Below, piece by piece: positions 1 through 7,122 of a stretch of 28,427 nt of DNA. The stretch lies in contig JAZLLH010000041.1 in assembly GCA_045598025.1 (NCBI GenBank), positions 1-28,427 on the forward strand, in the 5' to 3' direction. How positions within the stretch are numbered: position 1 is the stretch's first letter; the number at the start of each line of letters is the position of its first letter. The position numbers and the translations under genes were made by a program. A model generated the notes under the pieces. It saw nothing but the letters and a program-made list of their open reading frames with translations. It was not told where the DNA came from and ran no database searches. Source of the stretch: UBA1195 sp045598025 (lineage in GTDB: Bacteria; Bacteroidota; Bacteroidia; Bacteroidales; WCHB1-69).

Positions 1-1
1 A

Positions 2-376
2 TCCTCCTACTCCAAAGACGAACTGTATTTCTATGACCAATATTGGGACAGCATCAGTTGCGAGGTTACCCTGGTCAACGACGGCTTCCGCAAAGGCGAA
101 GCCAAAGGACTCGAACAGGGAATGGAGCAGGGTTTGCAACAGGGATTGCAACAAGGATTGGAGCAGGGTTTGCAACAGGGATTGCAACAAGGATTGCAAC
201 AGGGATTGCAACAGGGACGTACAGAAGGCTGGCAGCAGGGACTGCAACAAGGCGAAGCCATCGGGTTGAAAAAAGGAGTGCTGCTGATAGCCCGCAGCAT
301 GAAAGCCAAGAATTTCCCGGTGGAAACCATCATACAGGCCACCGGTCTGAGTGCCGCGGAAATAGAGGCATTGTAA
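2..376 (+). CDS. Rpn-family PD-(D/E)XK nuclease/putative transposase, C-terminal part (5' end outside window)
   Basis: The reading frame is open from the window edge and ends at TAA 374-376, so only the last 124 codons are visible. They begin with a segment containing YSKDELYFYDQYWDS, run into a run of LQQG tetrapeptides, and finish with a short helical tail ending TGLSAAEIEAL. This layout (end of the nuclease core, glycine/glutamine-rich repeat linker, then a small helix-turn-helix-like tail of the type IARSMKAKNFPVETI) is typical of the Rpn family, recombination-promoting nucleases often annotated as PD-(D/E)XK nuclease family transposases and abundant in Bacteroidetes. The catalytic core lies upstream and cannot be checked. 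The family call rests on the tail and repeats only. An internal ATG at 122 is not a likely start, because the frame continues upstream with family-like sequence. Confidence 0.75.
   Translation, partial: SSYSKDELYFYDQYWDSISCEVTLVNDGFRKGEAKGLEQGMEQGLQQGLQQGLEQGLQQGLQQGLQQGLQQGRTEGWQQGLQQGEAIGLKKGVLLIARSMKAKNFPVETIIQATGLSAAEIEAL
122..217 (+). repeat. 12-bp tandem repeat encoding the LQQG/EQG run
   Basis: Eight 12-bp units of the form ttgcaacaggga (with gag/cag/caa/ggt variants) lie end to end and in frame with the Rpn-family tail. A higher-order 36-bp unit is repeated exactly at 125-160 and 161-196. Two further diverged units follow beyond 218. Because the unit is a multiple of three, copy changes would alter linker length without breaking the frame. 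Confidence 0.9.
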
Positions 377-451
377 ACGAAGAAAAAATTGCTGCGCACC
401 AGCAATATGCTCAAGCAAGCGGCGTTATTGTGACGTAAATTTCATTTTTCA

Positions 452-979
452 ATGCCGTTCATATTCAATATTGATAAAACTACCGTCACAGAAGGTGAAA
501 CCGTTGAAATACGCTGGGACTGTTCCGGTGCTGAAACAACAAATCTGATTATTGACAATGGTTTCAAATCCTCCTGCATGAATGTCGAAAATACCGGAAA
601 CAAAAAATTCCGTCTAAACCGCTCCAAAGGGAAGACAAAACTTATTCTGGAAGCAACATTCCAAGGAAAAAAGCAATGCAAAGAAATCAGAGTCCGTATC
701 AAAAAATTAAAAACCACACGGACACGGACCATAAACAACGAAGCCTATGCCAGACAAAGAGAGGAATTTTCCAAAAAAAATCTGAATGAAAAATGGCAGA
801 TACTGAAAAATTCCATTCGATATAGCTGGCAATGCTTGCCGGAAAACAAACGTCTGGCCTATAAAATTCTCGGTATATTGCTGCTGATTGTCCTGCTGAT
901 ACGCATATCCCCCCGACTGGTATCACTGGGGTTGCTGATTCTTGCCGGATACCTGTTTTTCGTCATTGTGAAAAAATAA
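452..979 (+). CDS. Hypothetical protein with soluble N-terminal domain and C-terminal membrane anchor
   Basis: I do not recognise this 175-residue protein. The N-terminal ~90 residues alternate hydrophobic and polar residues and contain TVTEGETVEIRWDCSGA, which resembles the first strands of an Ig-like or PKD-like beta sandwich. A basic linker follows (about residues 90-130). Two closely spaced hydrophobic stretches then lie at about residues 138-152 and 155-173, ending in KK. There is no signal peptide, so the soluble domain is probably cytoplasmic and tethered by a hairpin or tail anchor. The ATG at 452 gives the longest frame and starts just after the Rpn gene region. No clear promoter is visible upstream. 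The gene is real by length and composition, but its function is unknown. Confidence 0.6.
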   Translation: MPFIFNIDKTTVTEGETVEIRWDCSGAETTNLIIDNGFKSSCMNVENTGNKKFRLNRSKGKTKLILEATFQGKKQCKEIRVRIKKLKTTRTRTINNEAYARQREEFSKKNLNEKWQILKNSIRYSWQCLPENKRLAYKILGILLLIVLLIRISPRLVSLGLLILAGYLFFVIVKK

Positions 980-1011
980 CGAATAACTGCATTTCGCTTT
1001 TCTATTTTGTC

Positions 1012-1019
1012 TATCTTTG
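1012..1019 (+). promoter_or_regulatory. Putative Bacteroides-type -7 box upstream of the zinc peptidase gene
   Basis: TATCTTTG matches the Bacteroidetes -7 consensus TAnnTTTG and is followed by GC. It lies 57 nt before the ATG at 1077, in the only gap of this gene unit. No perfect -33 TTTG is seen at standard spacing. Confidence 0.5.
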
Positions 1020-1076
1020 CACTTTCATCGTTTGGTGCATTCGTTTTTCACCCAAACGAACTAACAGACAACGCAT

Positions 1077-1931
1077 ATGGATTTAAAAGGAAGACGCGAA
1101 AGCAAGAATGTAGAAGACCGCCGCTCCATGAGCACGGCAGGAAAAGCAGGACTCGGTATAGGCGGAGTCGTCATTGCAGCCATCATCACCCTGATTATGG
1201 GAGGAGATCCCACGGAAGTATTACAATCTGCCGATTTGAGAAATCCTGCACAGACTACAGCCTATCAACCCACAGCCGAAGAAGAGGAACTGGCCCATTT
1301 TGCCAGCAAGATTCTGGCCGGCACAGAAGACGTGTGGACGGCCGAATTCAAAAAAATGGGACGCACCTACGTTCCTCCCAAACTGGTATTGTTCAAGAGC
1401 AAGGTTCAGAGCGGCTGCGGCGGAGCCACTGCGGCTTCCGGTCCGTTCTACTGTTCGGCTGACCAATGCGTGTACATTGACCTTGCCTTTTTTTCTGACA
1501 TGCAGAGGCAATTAGGCTCCGGAGGAGATTTTGCTTACGCCTACGTTATCGCGCACGAGGTAGGACATCATGTACAATACCTGCTCGGCACGCTGAACGA
1601 AGCCCACAGCAAAATGTCCCGTGTGAGCGAAAAGGAAAGCAATCAGATCAGCGTACGGCTGGAATTGCAGGCTGATTTCTATGCCGGCATCTGGGCTTAT
1701 CACGACAATGAAATGTTCGGTTCCTTAGAGGACGGTGATATTGAGGAAGGTCTGAAGACAGCCTCTGTCATCGGAGACGACTATCTGCAAAAAAAAGCAC
1801 AGGGCTATAGCGTTCCCGACTCCTTCAACCACGGGACTTCTGCCCAAAGGGTAAAATGGCTTAAAAAAGGACTTTCCTCGGGAAATATTTCCTTGGGAGA
1901 CACTTTCAGCCCGTCTTATCAGGCTTTGTAA
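1077..1931 (+). CDS. Neutral zinc metallopeptidase, YpfJ/KPN_02809 family
   Basis: The 284-residue product matches the putative neutral zinc metallopeptidase family (Pfam Zn_peptidase, YpfJ) in length and layout. A short basic N-terminus (KGRRESKNVEDRR) is followed by a glycine-rich transmembrane helix at about residues 24-43, and then a periplasmic-type domain. The zinc motif HEVGHH is at residues 160-165, with E161 as the expected catalytic glutamate. A downstream ELQADFYAG segment (E196, D200) supplies the likely third ligand. The conserved region CGGATAASGPFYCSADQCVY precedes the active site. The substrate is unknown for the family. Its TAA overlaps the ATG of the next gene by one base, so the two are probably translationally coupled. 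A -7 box at 1012-1019 probably drives both. Confidence 0.9.
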   Translation: MDLKGRRESKNVEDRRSMSTAGKAGLGIGGVVIAAIITLIMGGDPTEVLQSADLRNPAQTTAYQPTAEEEELAHFASKILAGTEDVWTAEFKKMGRTYVPPKLVLFKSKVQSGCGGATAASGPFYCSADQCVYIDLAFFSDMQRQLGSGGDFAYAYVIAHEVGHHVQYLLGTLNEAHSKMSRVSEKESNQISVRLELQADFYAGIWAYHDNEMFGSLEDGDIEEGLKTASVIGDDYLQKKAQGYSVPDSFNHGTSAQRVKWLKKGLSSGNISLGDTFSPSYQAL

Positions 1932-3700
1932 TGAAACCAAAAGTTTATATTTTCATCTTTCTGACCGCCTTACTGTTTGCGGCCTGCCATAGTCATGTGG
2001 AAGAAGCCAGTCAGCAGGAAGTCCGCATGTCAGTAAGCCCAGACGCTTTCACCGTCACCCAGGACGAATGCCTGGACTTCTCCGTCCTGGATACCGCTAC
2101 CTATTATATCGGCAAGGTAAAAAATATTTCCTGTTTTTTCAGAATTGACAGCACTACAGATTTCGGTATCGCTGGCACCTATTATAAGATGGATTCATCG
2201 GGATGGTGCGGGGCCGAAACCTTTCAAATCCGTTACGACGTCAACCACTATGTTTTCTGCAGCGGGAAGAACGAAACCAAGCTGAAATTCGAAATCACCA
2301 TTGATACAAATTCCCTTTTCGGTTCCTTTCATACCAATTTTTTCAAGACCGACCTTAGCCACTTTGCTTTTAAAAAATACCGTGAACCCTCATTCCCCAT
2401 ATACACTTCGACGCTGAACATTCTGTCTGAAAATCCTGTGGAACTCTCTATCGAAAAAAAGGAGAATGTAGTCTACGGCAAAGCCGACGGATATTGGGTC
2501 TCCAATCCCGAATTTGAAGACAATTATTTGAAAATCATTTTAAAAAGTATACTGAAAACATTCAAGAGAAAAAAACTTGACCTGAAGATGGACCTGTACC
2601 TGCCGAAAGACAGTATCTCCGTCCGTCCACTCATCGTTTTCATTCATGGAGGAGCTTTTTACATAGGAGACAAGGAAGCTGAGACCATGAAAACCTGGTG
2701 CACGCATTTTGCCAAACTGGGATATGTCACCGCATCCATCAATTACCGCATGGGATTCAAACTAAACAAAACCTCCATACAGCAGTGCGGTTACGAAGCC
2801 ATACAGGATGCCCGGGCTGCCCTGCGGTACTTGGTTGCCAATGCGGAAAAATACCGCATTGATACTTCCAATATTTTCCTGGGAGGCACCAGCGCCGGTT
2901 CTATCATTGCTTTGGGAACCGCATTTTGGACGACCTCCAATATGCCGAAATTCATCTCTACCAATGATTTCGTACAACAGTTGGGAGGGTTGGATGAAGT
3001 CTGCAACGAACACAGAAACAAATTTAGAATCAAAGCTTTGGCAAATATGTGGGGAGCCGTTTACGACTTGGACGAACTCAACGGACACCCTATTCCTGTC
3101 ATTTCCTTTCATGGTACTGCCGATGCCATCGTACCCAGTAACGAAGGCATTCCGTTCTCTACTATAGGAGAAAAACTGTTTGACAAAATGTACGGATCGG
3201 AAGCCATACACAGACGCCTGAACACCCTGAATATACGCAACGAATTCTATCCCTTAGCCGATGCGGGACATGCACCTTATCAGGACAAAAAAGGCAAACC
3301 CAACGACACCTACTTTTTCATCCAGAAACACATGACCGATTTCTTCAAAAAAGAACTGCTGCAAGCCGGAGAAATTCTTCACGATAAACAGGGCAACAGC
3401 AGCTATATCTTTTCCAGAAACGATATCCGGAAAATTCACTGGAAAGCGGAAGGAGGTCTGATTACCCGAACGGAAGGCAATACAGTGGAGGTGTACTGGA
3501 TGAAGGACGCACCCTCGCACACGCTATCCGCTTCCGGCATGCTGAACAACGGATCCGTATTTTATGCCACCAATCCATTCCGGGAAAAACAAGCCAGAAC
3601 CTTTCCGAAAAAGACAGAGGGAGATGTTGTTGAACAAAGTTCTGAAGTCATGCCCTCCCAGAAAGAAGTACCCTCCGGCAGGATTATCCTAACCCAGTGA
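1931..3700 (+). CDS. Lipoprotein alpha/beta hydrolase (carboxylesterase-like) with extra N- and C-terminal domains
   Basis: The 589-residue protein starts with a lipoprotein signal peptide; the lipobox LFAAC puts the acylated cysteine at residue 19. Residues of about 20-210 form a domain I do not recognise. The hydrolase core starts near residue 225: the oxyanion motif HGG is at 239-241, the nucleophile elbow GTSAG has S321, and D398 (HGTAD) and H447 (DAGHAPY) complete a plausible Ser-Asp-His triad. This is the arrangement of acetyl-esterase/carboxylesterase-type enzymes. The C-terminal ~120 residues are another unassigned region, without the usual T9SS YPNP motif. The protein is expected to be anchored in the envelope, possibly surface-exposed. 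The start overlaps the zinc peptidase stop by one base. Substrate cannot be assigned; ester-linked glycan or lipid substituents are possible. Confidence 0.8.
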   Translation: MKPKVYIFIFLTALLFAACHSHVEEASQQEVRMSVSPDAFTVTQDECLDFSVLDTATYYIGKVKNISCFFRIDSTTDFGIAGTYYKMDSSGWCGAETFQIRYDVNHYVFCSGKNETKLKFEITIDTNSLFGSFHTNFFKTDLSHFAFKKYREPSFPIYTSTLNILSENPVELSIEKKENVVYGKADGYWVSNPEFEDNYLKIILKSILKTFKRKKLDLKMDLYLPKDSISVRPLIVFIHGGAFYIGDKEAETMKTWCTHFAKLGYVTASINYRMGFKLNKTSIQQCGYEAIQDARAALRYLVANAEKYRIDTSNIFLGGTSAGSIIALGTAFWTTSNMPKFISTNDFVQQLGGLDEVCNEHRNKFRIKALANMWGAVYDLDELNGHPIPVISFHGTADAIVPSNEGIPFSTIGEKLFDKMYGSEAIHRRLNTLNIRNEFYPLADAGHAPYQDKKGKPNDTYFFIQKHMTDFFKKELLQAGEILHDKQGNSSYIFSRNDIRKIHWKAEGGLITRTEGNTVEVYWMKDAPSHTLSASGMLNNGSVFYATNPFREKQARTFPKKTEGDVVEQSSEVMPSQKEVPSGRIILTQ

Positions 3701-3706
3701 CATTTA

Positions 3707-5350
3707 TCAATAGCTGATACAGACTGCTGATTCTTTGTCTTCGGAAGCGATTGTTTCTTCCTCATTTTTCCATACCCGTTCATCCGACAACCGGCACAAC
3801 ATGATTTCTCCGTTGGAAGCCAAAGGTTCCAAACGGGAGAGCAGTTCAGGATAATGTTGGAATTCCTCACGGAATTTCACTTTCTCAATCACGATATAAT
3901 CATAATCATACGTAAGCGCAGTCCGTAAATGTTCCTCCCTGGAACGGAATACGATATACCCCCGACGCTTCATCTGTATAAACGCCGAACTCTTGGGATA
4001 TGGGAACAATGCCAGCATGCGGGCGTCACGCGGCACTCCTGCCTCATCTAAAAACCGATCCGCCCCCAGATAATGCAGATATGACTCATAGGTGCGCTCC
4101 TCGGAAGGTCCGGTCGGCCCTCTGCGTATCCGCTGCATATCCTGTACACCATGTATCATCCATAGCAAAAGCGCTCCCATTGCTACCGCTCCGACGGACT
4201 TCCATCGGAATGTATTCGGTGAGGGTATATGATAAAAAATATATATAAGCAATAGAATAACCGGAAGAAATAAACTATCCAAAAAATAATAGTCATGGTC
4301 GGGAAACTGCATCATCATGGCAAATACATACATACAGGCTCCCGAAAAATAAAGCATGAGGAAATAGCCTGCACAAAACGGTGCCGAATGCGCATCTTTC
4401 CGATGACCCGACTTGCGGAAAAACCATCCCGACACCAGGGAAAGCAGGGTGGCTGCAAGCAATATCCATTGCTGCGACTGCTGGAAATAATGTTCCCGCC
4501 AACGATCGCGGACTGCATGAAAAACCATTCGGACATCCTCCCAGGAAGCCGCCGGCATAAGATGTCCCAAAAACATGGAACCGTAGGTGAGAAGCAAATG
4601 CCGATTCCAGATAAACCAGGAAGCAGCCAAGGTTATGGAAATCATCCAAACCGGAAGTTTTTTTCGCAAACTTTCCTTTTTTATCAACAAACGACAGACT
4701 TCAAAAACATTCACAGCAATCCAAAGAACCCAATGAGGAGAACGGATCATAGCAGCCAACGTCAGACAGAGCATCCCGAAAGCGAATGAAGACATCCTGT
4801 CCGTCTTGCGGTAGGAAAAATACCCCCACAATCCCATAATTGCAAATGTCAGGGAAGGAACAGAAGGGAGAAATCCGCAAAAATAATAGGCATACGTCGG
4901 AGCCGTCATGGCAAATCCGCTGATCCATAAAGACCTGACAGGATTTTCCGTAAACAGGAAAGCCAAACGGTACAGAAAAAACATACCGACCAAAGCCCAG
5001 ACAAATGTCCATACGCGAAATACCCAAGGGGCGGTGCTTCCCAACACCTTCATCCATATGGCCACTACATATTCGTGTATCGGAAAATCCACAGACGTCA
5101 CCGGAGAAAGCACGCTGTCCAAATCCTGCTTGTTGTAGAACATGGTCTGGGGGTGAAAAAAATCAAGGCCATTGTCCACGTATCCCAAAGCAATGGAATA
5201 CCAATCCGCCTGTGCCCAGGCATGTATATGCAAAGGGAACTCCTGCAAATACGGATATTGCAACAGCAATCCGAAAAACAGAATCAAACCGATGGCAATC
5301 GCATTTTGCCAAAAGAAGACCGGATTGTTCCGACTCACCCGGATTTTCAT
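3707..5350 (-). CDS. GT-C fold membrane glycosyltransferase (GT39/ArnT-like)
   Basis: The 547-residue protein has about ten to eleven hydrophobic helices. After the first helix comes a loop with the pattern HIHAWAQADWYSIALGY, carrying the acidic residue typical of GT-C enzymes of the dolichyl-phosphate-mannose-protein mannosyltransferase/ArnT superfamily, which use lipid-phosphate sugar donors. A soluble C-terminal region of about 120 residues contains the repeated tyrosine-rich segment DYDYIVIEKVKF. In Bacteroidetes such proteins are usually annotated as glycosyltransferase family 39. The acceptor is unknown; cell-envelope glycan or glycoprotein are options. It starts 23 nt after the stop of the small membrane protein upstream on the same strand and probably shares its promoter. 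Its end is convergent with the hydrolase gene, with six bases between them and no visible terminator hairpin. Confidence 0.72.
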   Translation of the reverse strand: MKIRVSRNNPVFFWQNAIAIGLILFFGLLLQYPYLQEFPLHIHAWAQADWYSIALGYVDNGLDFFHPQTMFYNKQDLDSVLSPVTSVDFPIHEYVVAIWMKVLGSTAPWVFRVWTFVWALVGMFFLYRLAFLFTENPVRSLWISGFAMTAPTYAYYFCGFLPSVPSLTFAIMGLWGYFSYRKTDRMSSFAFGMLCLTLAAMIRSPHWVLWIAVNVFEVCRLLIKKESLRKKLPVWMISITLAASWFIWNRHLLLTYGSMFLGHLMPAASWEDVRMVFHAVRDRWREHYFQQSQQWILLAATLLSLVSGWFFRKSGHRKDAHSAPFCAGYFLMLYFSGACMYVFAMMMQFPDHDYYFLDSLFLPVILLLIYIFYHIPSPNTFRWKSVGAVAMGALLLWMIHGVQDMQRIRRGPTGPSEERTYESYLHYLGADRFLDEAGVPRDARMLALFPYPKSSAFIQMKRRGYIVFRSREEHLRTALTYDYDYIVIEKVKFREEFQHYPELLSRLEPLASNGEIMLCRLSDERVWKNEEETIASEDKESAVCISY

Positions 5351-5373
5351 AAAACAGAATTCAGAAAAAACTA

Positions 5374-5886
5374 TCAGCTACGGCGCTGACGAAGACACAC
5401 CAGGGCGAATACAGCCGAAATAACCACCGAAACAAGCAATTGGCTTACTATACCTGTGCTGACGAAGGACATATCCAACAAAGCCGTGGACACCAGAATC
5501 CATTTCAGCCCATAATACAGCAGTTTGCTGCATACGATGGCCGTCAGCATGGATGCAAAGACCGATTTCATACGATTCGAAAACCAAGAAAACAGGGCTA
5601 TATTGACAAGCAGTTCTGCCATAATCAGCAGGTTTTTCGGAAGAACGGGATGACCCGTGGCGAAAAAAGAAAACAATGGCACCGTTACAGCCAGCAGATA
5701 GGCATTTTTCCGATTGGCGGTCAGCAGTAAACCGGACAGCACGATGATTCGCATCGGATCTGCTTTGTACAGGGGAAAGGCAAACAAATGGGAAACAGCC
5801 GGCAAAATATAGGCCATGGAAATCAACAGGATATCTATCCCAACCAGACGGATGACATTCGAAAAAGATACTGCTTTTGCTTTCAT
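5374..5886 (-). CDS. Small polytopic membrane protein, possibly ECF-transporter S-component-like
   Basis: I chose the ATG at 5886 (MKAKAVSFSNVIRLV) over the longer frame beginning at 5997. The extra 37 residues are low-complexity, and a promoter-like box lies at 5911-5918, inside that extension. The resulting 170-residue protein has five to six hydrophobic helices and ends in a basic tail (LRQRRS). Compact size, the segment containing LFAFPLYKADPMR, and the loop FATGHPVLPKN are reminiscent of substrate-binding (S) subunits of energy-coupling-factor transporters, but no diagnostic motif is present and no ATPase or T-subunit gene is nearby. An MreD-like or other small membrane protein remains possible. 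It is followed after 23 nt by the GT-C glycosyltransferase, so a role in that pathway cannot be excluded. Confidence 0.6.
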   Translation of the reverse strand: MKAKAVSFSNVIRLVGIDILLISMAYILPAVSHLFAFPLYKADPMRIIVLSGLLLTANRKNAYLLAVTVPLFSFFATGHPVLPKNLLIMAELLVNIALFSWFSNRMKSVFASMLTAIVCSKLLYYGLKWILVSTALLDMSFVSTGIVSQLLVSVVISAVFALVCLRQRRS

Positions 5887-5910
5887 TTCAATAAAATTTA
5901 TTTGAATTGG

Positions 5911-5918
5911 CAAAAGTA
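5911..5918 (-). promoter_or_regulatory. Putative -7 box for the small membrane protein/GT-C pair
   Basis: Read on the minus strand, TACTTTTG matches TAnnTTTG and is followed by CC. It is 24 nt upstream of the chosen ATG at 5886. This position argues against the longer N-terminal extension of the gene. Confidence 0.5.
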
Positions 5919-6183
5919 TACAAAAAAAGAATGCAAAATGAAGATGCTTTTGCAAAAATGTAAGGAACTGTCCGACTCCTCCCCCTTTTTTTGACAAATT
6001 TTCCCTATACGTCCATCAAAATATGCCAATGAGGAGAAATCAGTTTGGCTGCTCTTGGACGAAATCGGACTCAGATAAAACAAAAGAGACGTTGAATGTT
6101 TTCATAAATTTATGTATGTCAGATATATATAATAGCCTGAATTTATTTTTCAGGATTTTGTATGAAGATAAAGGATTATTTCG

Positions 6184-6191
6184 TACTTTTG
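6184..6191 (+). promoter_or_regulatory. Putative -7 box of the tRNA-Val pair
   Basis: TACTTTTG fits TAnnTTTG and is followed by CAGCG, 12 nt before the first tRNA base. A TTTG at 6157-6160 lies 23 nt upstream and could serve as the -33 element. Confidence 0.6.
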
Positions 6192-6203
6192 CAGCGATTT
6201 TTT

Positions 6204-6278
6204 GGTCCGTTAGCTCAGCTGGTTTAGAGCGCTTCCTTCACACGGAAGAGGTCGACAGTTCGAATCTGCCACGAACCA
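6204..6278 (+). tRNA. tRNA-Val (anticodon CAC), with two stem mismatches
   Basis: The 75-nt sequence folds as a cloverleaf: acceptor ggtccgt, D arm with gctc/gagc, anticodon stem cttcc/ggaag with loop ttcacac (anticodon CAC at 6239-6241), and T loop ttcgaat. It decodes GUG. Two pairs fail: C6207.A6274 in the acceptor stem and A6255.C6269 in the T stem. Each would be repaired by one transition. CCA is not encoded after A6278. It is probably still expressed, because a good promoter lies upstream and a second tRNA follows after 7 nt. Decay of function, however, is possible. Confidence 0.85.
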
Positions 6279-6285
6279 CTTAAAA

Positions 6286-6363
6286 GATCCGTTAGCTCAG
6301 TTGGTTTAGAGCGCTTGCTTGACAGGCAAGAGGTCACTGGTTCAAGTCCAGTACGGATCACCA
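6286..6363 (+). tRNA. tRNA-Val (anticodon GAC), CCA encoded
   Basis: All stems pair: acceptor gatccgt with acggatc, anticodon stem cttgc/gcaag with loop ttgacag (anticodon GAC), T stem actgg/ccagt. The discriminator A6360 is followed by an encoded CCA (6361-6363). It decodes GUC and GUU. It begins 7 nt after the CAC isoacceptor, so the two are almost certainly one transcript. Confidence 0.95.
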
Positions 6364-6456
6364 TCTCAAGAACATGTAAAGGTTCGTCATTTCCCCCCCC
6401 GTTTTACCTGACCGTCAAAGACAACTCGCAGAGAGAAAGCGATAGTTGAAAGTCCG

Positions 6457-7101
6457 CTAACGGATCAGCAAATCTTTCAGACATACTTTGGGAACATAGT
6501 GAATGCCGTCTTTGCGGTAGTAGGCATGGGATTCCTCTGCGGATATGGAAACGCAGCGGATATTCTCCGCGCCTTTTCCTATTGCCAAAATGGCCAAAGG
6601 TTCGTATGGAAGAGCCAACTCTTTGCTTATAACATCCTTGTTGAAAGCACAGATGACAATTCCGTTCAAACCCGACTCTACGGCTTTCAAAAGCATGCTT
6701 TGGAGCGAAATACCCAGATCTATGTCCACCATACGCGTTTCCGTAACGATACTGCACACCACGATGAATGCCTGTGGCTCCGTTCCTTCAAAAGGCAGAT
6801 GCAGTTCCGGCAAGGCCGCTCCCAAACGGATATTTCCCAATACAGCATCCGCCTCCGCTCCTCCGCATACGATACGGAAACGCAGTACCTGCTGGTTGCG
6901 TGCAGACGGCAGAAGAGTATTTACCGCTACTATCTTCTCCAGCATTTCCTGACTTACCTTGTACTCCCTACGATACCCTCTGTAACTCCTGTTTTTGAGC
7001 AGGAGGGAATCTAAAGTTTGGCCCATCCTTTTGACCACGACTTTACGGGCATTGCGTCCGTAAAATTCTTCATACTTATTTTCCAAATAGTTATCTGCCA
7101 T
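6457..7101 (-). CDS. Nitroreductase-family flavoprotein
   Basis: The 214-residue product has the nitroreductase (FMN-dependent NAD(P)H oxidoreductase) fold signature. The segment RSYRGYRR (residues 38-45) carries the conserved Ser/Arg FMN-phosphate contacts. PSARNQQ (65-71) is the second flavin-binding loop, and the C-terminal half contains DIDLGISLQSMLLKAVESGL and LAILAIGKG, both typical of the family. A ~30-residue N-terminal extension precedes the core. Substrate cannot be predicted. It lies 21 nt downstream of the MATE exporter gene on the same strand, so the two are probably co-transcribed; together they could serve to detoxify and export small aromatic or quinone-like compounds, which is inference only. 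Confidence 0.85.
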   Translation of the reverse strand: MADNYLENKYEEFYGRNARKVVVKRMGQTLDSLLLKNRSYRGYRREYKVSQEMLEKIVAVNTLLPSARNQQVLRFRIVCGGAEADAVLGNIRLGAALPELHLPFEGTEPQAFIVVCSIVTETRMVDIDLGISLQSMLLKAVESGLNGIVICAFNKDVISKELALPYEPLAILAIGKGAENIRCVSISAEESHAYYRKDGIHYVPKVCLKDLLIR

Positions 7102-7122
7102 TTCCGTTTATTAGATAATCTG

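Larger units (their letters stand above)
5887..6203. other. Intergenic region of 317 nt between the membrane protein and tRNA-Val genes
   Basis: The region holds the minus-strand promoter box at 5911-5918 and the plus-strand tRNA promoter at 6184-6191. A weak 6-bp hairpin (cctgaa 6136-6141 with ttcagg 6149-6154) is also visible. Reading frames here are short and low in complexity; I see no convincing gene. Confidence 0.6.

Noticed and set aside
122..217. CRISPR-like array
   Set aside because: The repeats are contiguous 12-mers with no unique spacers and are in frame with a coding sequence.
5887..5997. 37-residue N-terminal extension of the small membrane protein
   Set aside because: It covers a good -7 box, and its sequence is unlike the rest of the protein; the ATG at 5886 is more plausible.
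6136..6154. Hairpin cctgaa/ttcagg as a terminator
   Set aside because: The stem has only 6 bp, it is followed by ATTTTG rather than a clean T run, and no gene ends nearby on the plus strand.
6023..6283. 86-codon open frame over the tRNA-Val region
   Set aside because: Its 3' third is the tRNA gene itself and the rest is low-complexity intergenic sequence.
6393..6400. Run of eight C as a phase-variable tract
   Set aside because: It lies in the convergent gap between the tRNA-Val(GAC) and the nitroreductase stop, outside any reading frame or promoter, so slippage would have no visible effect.
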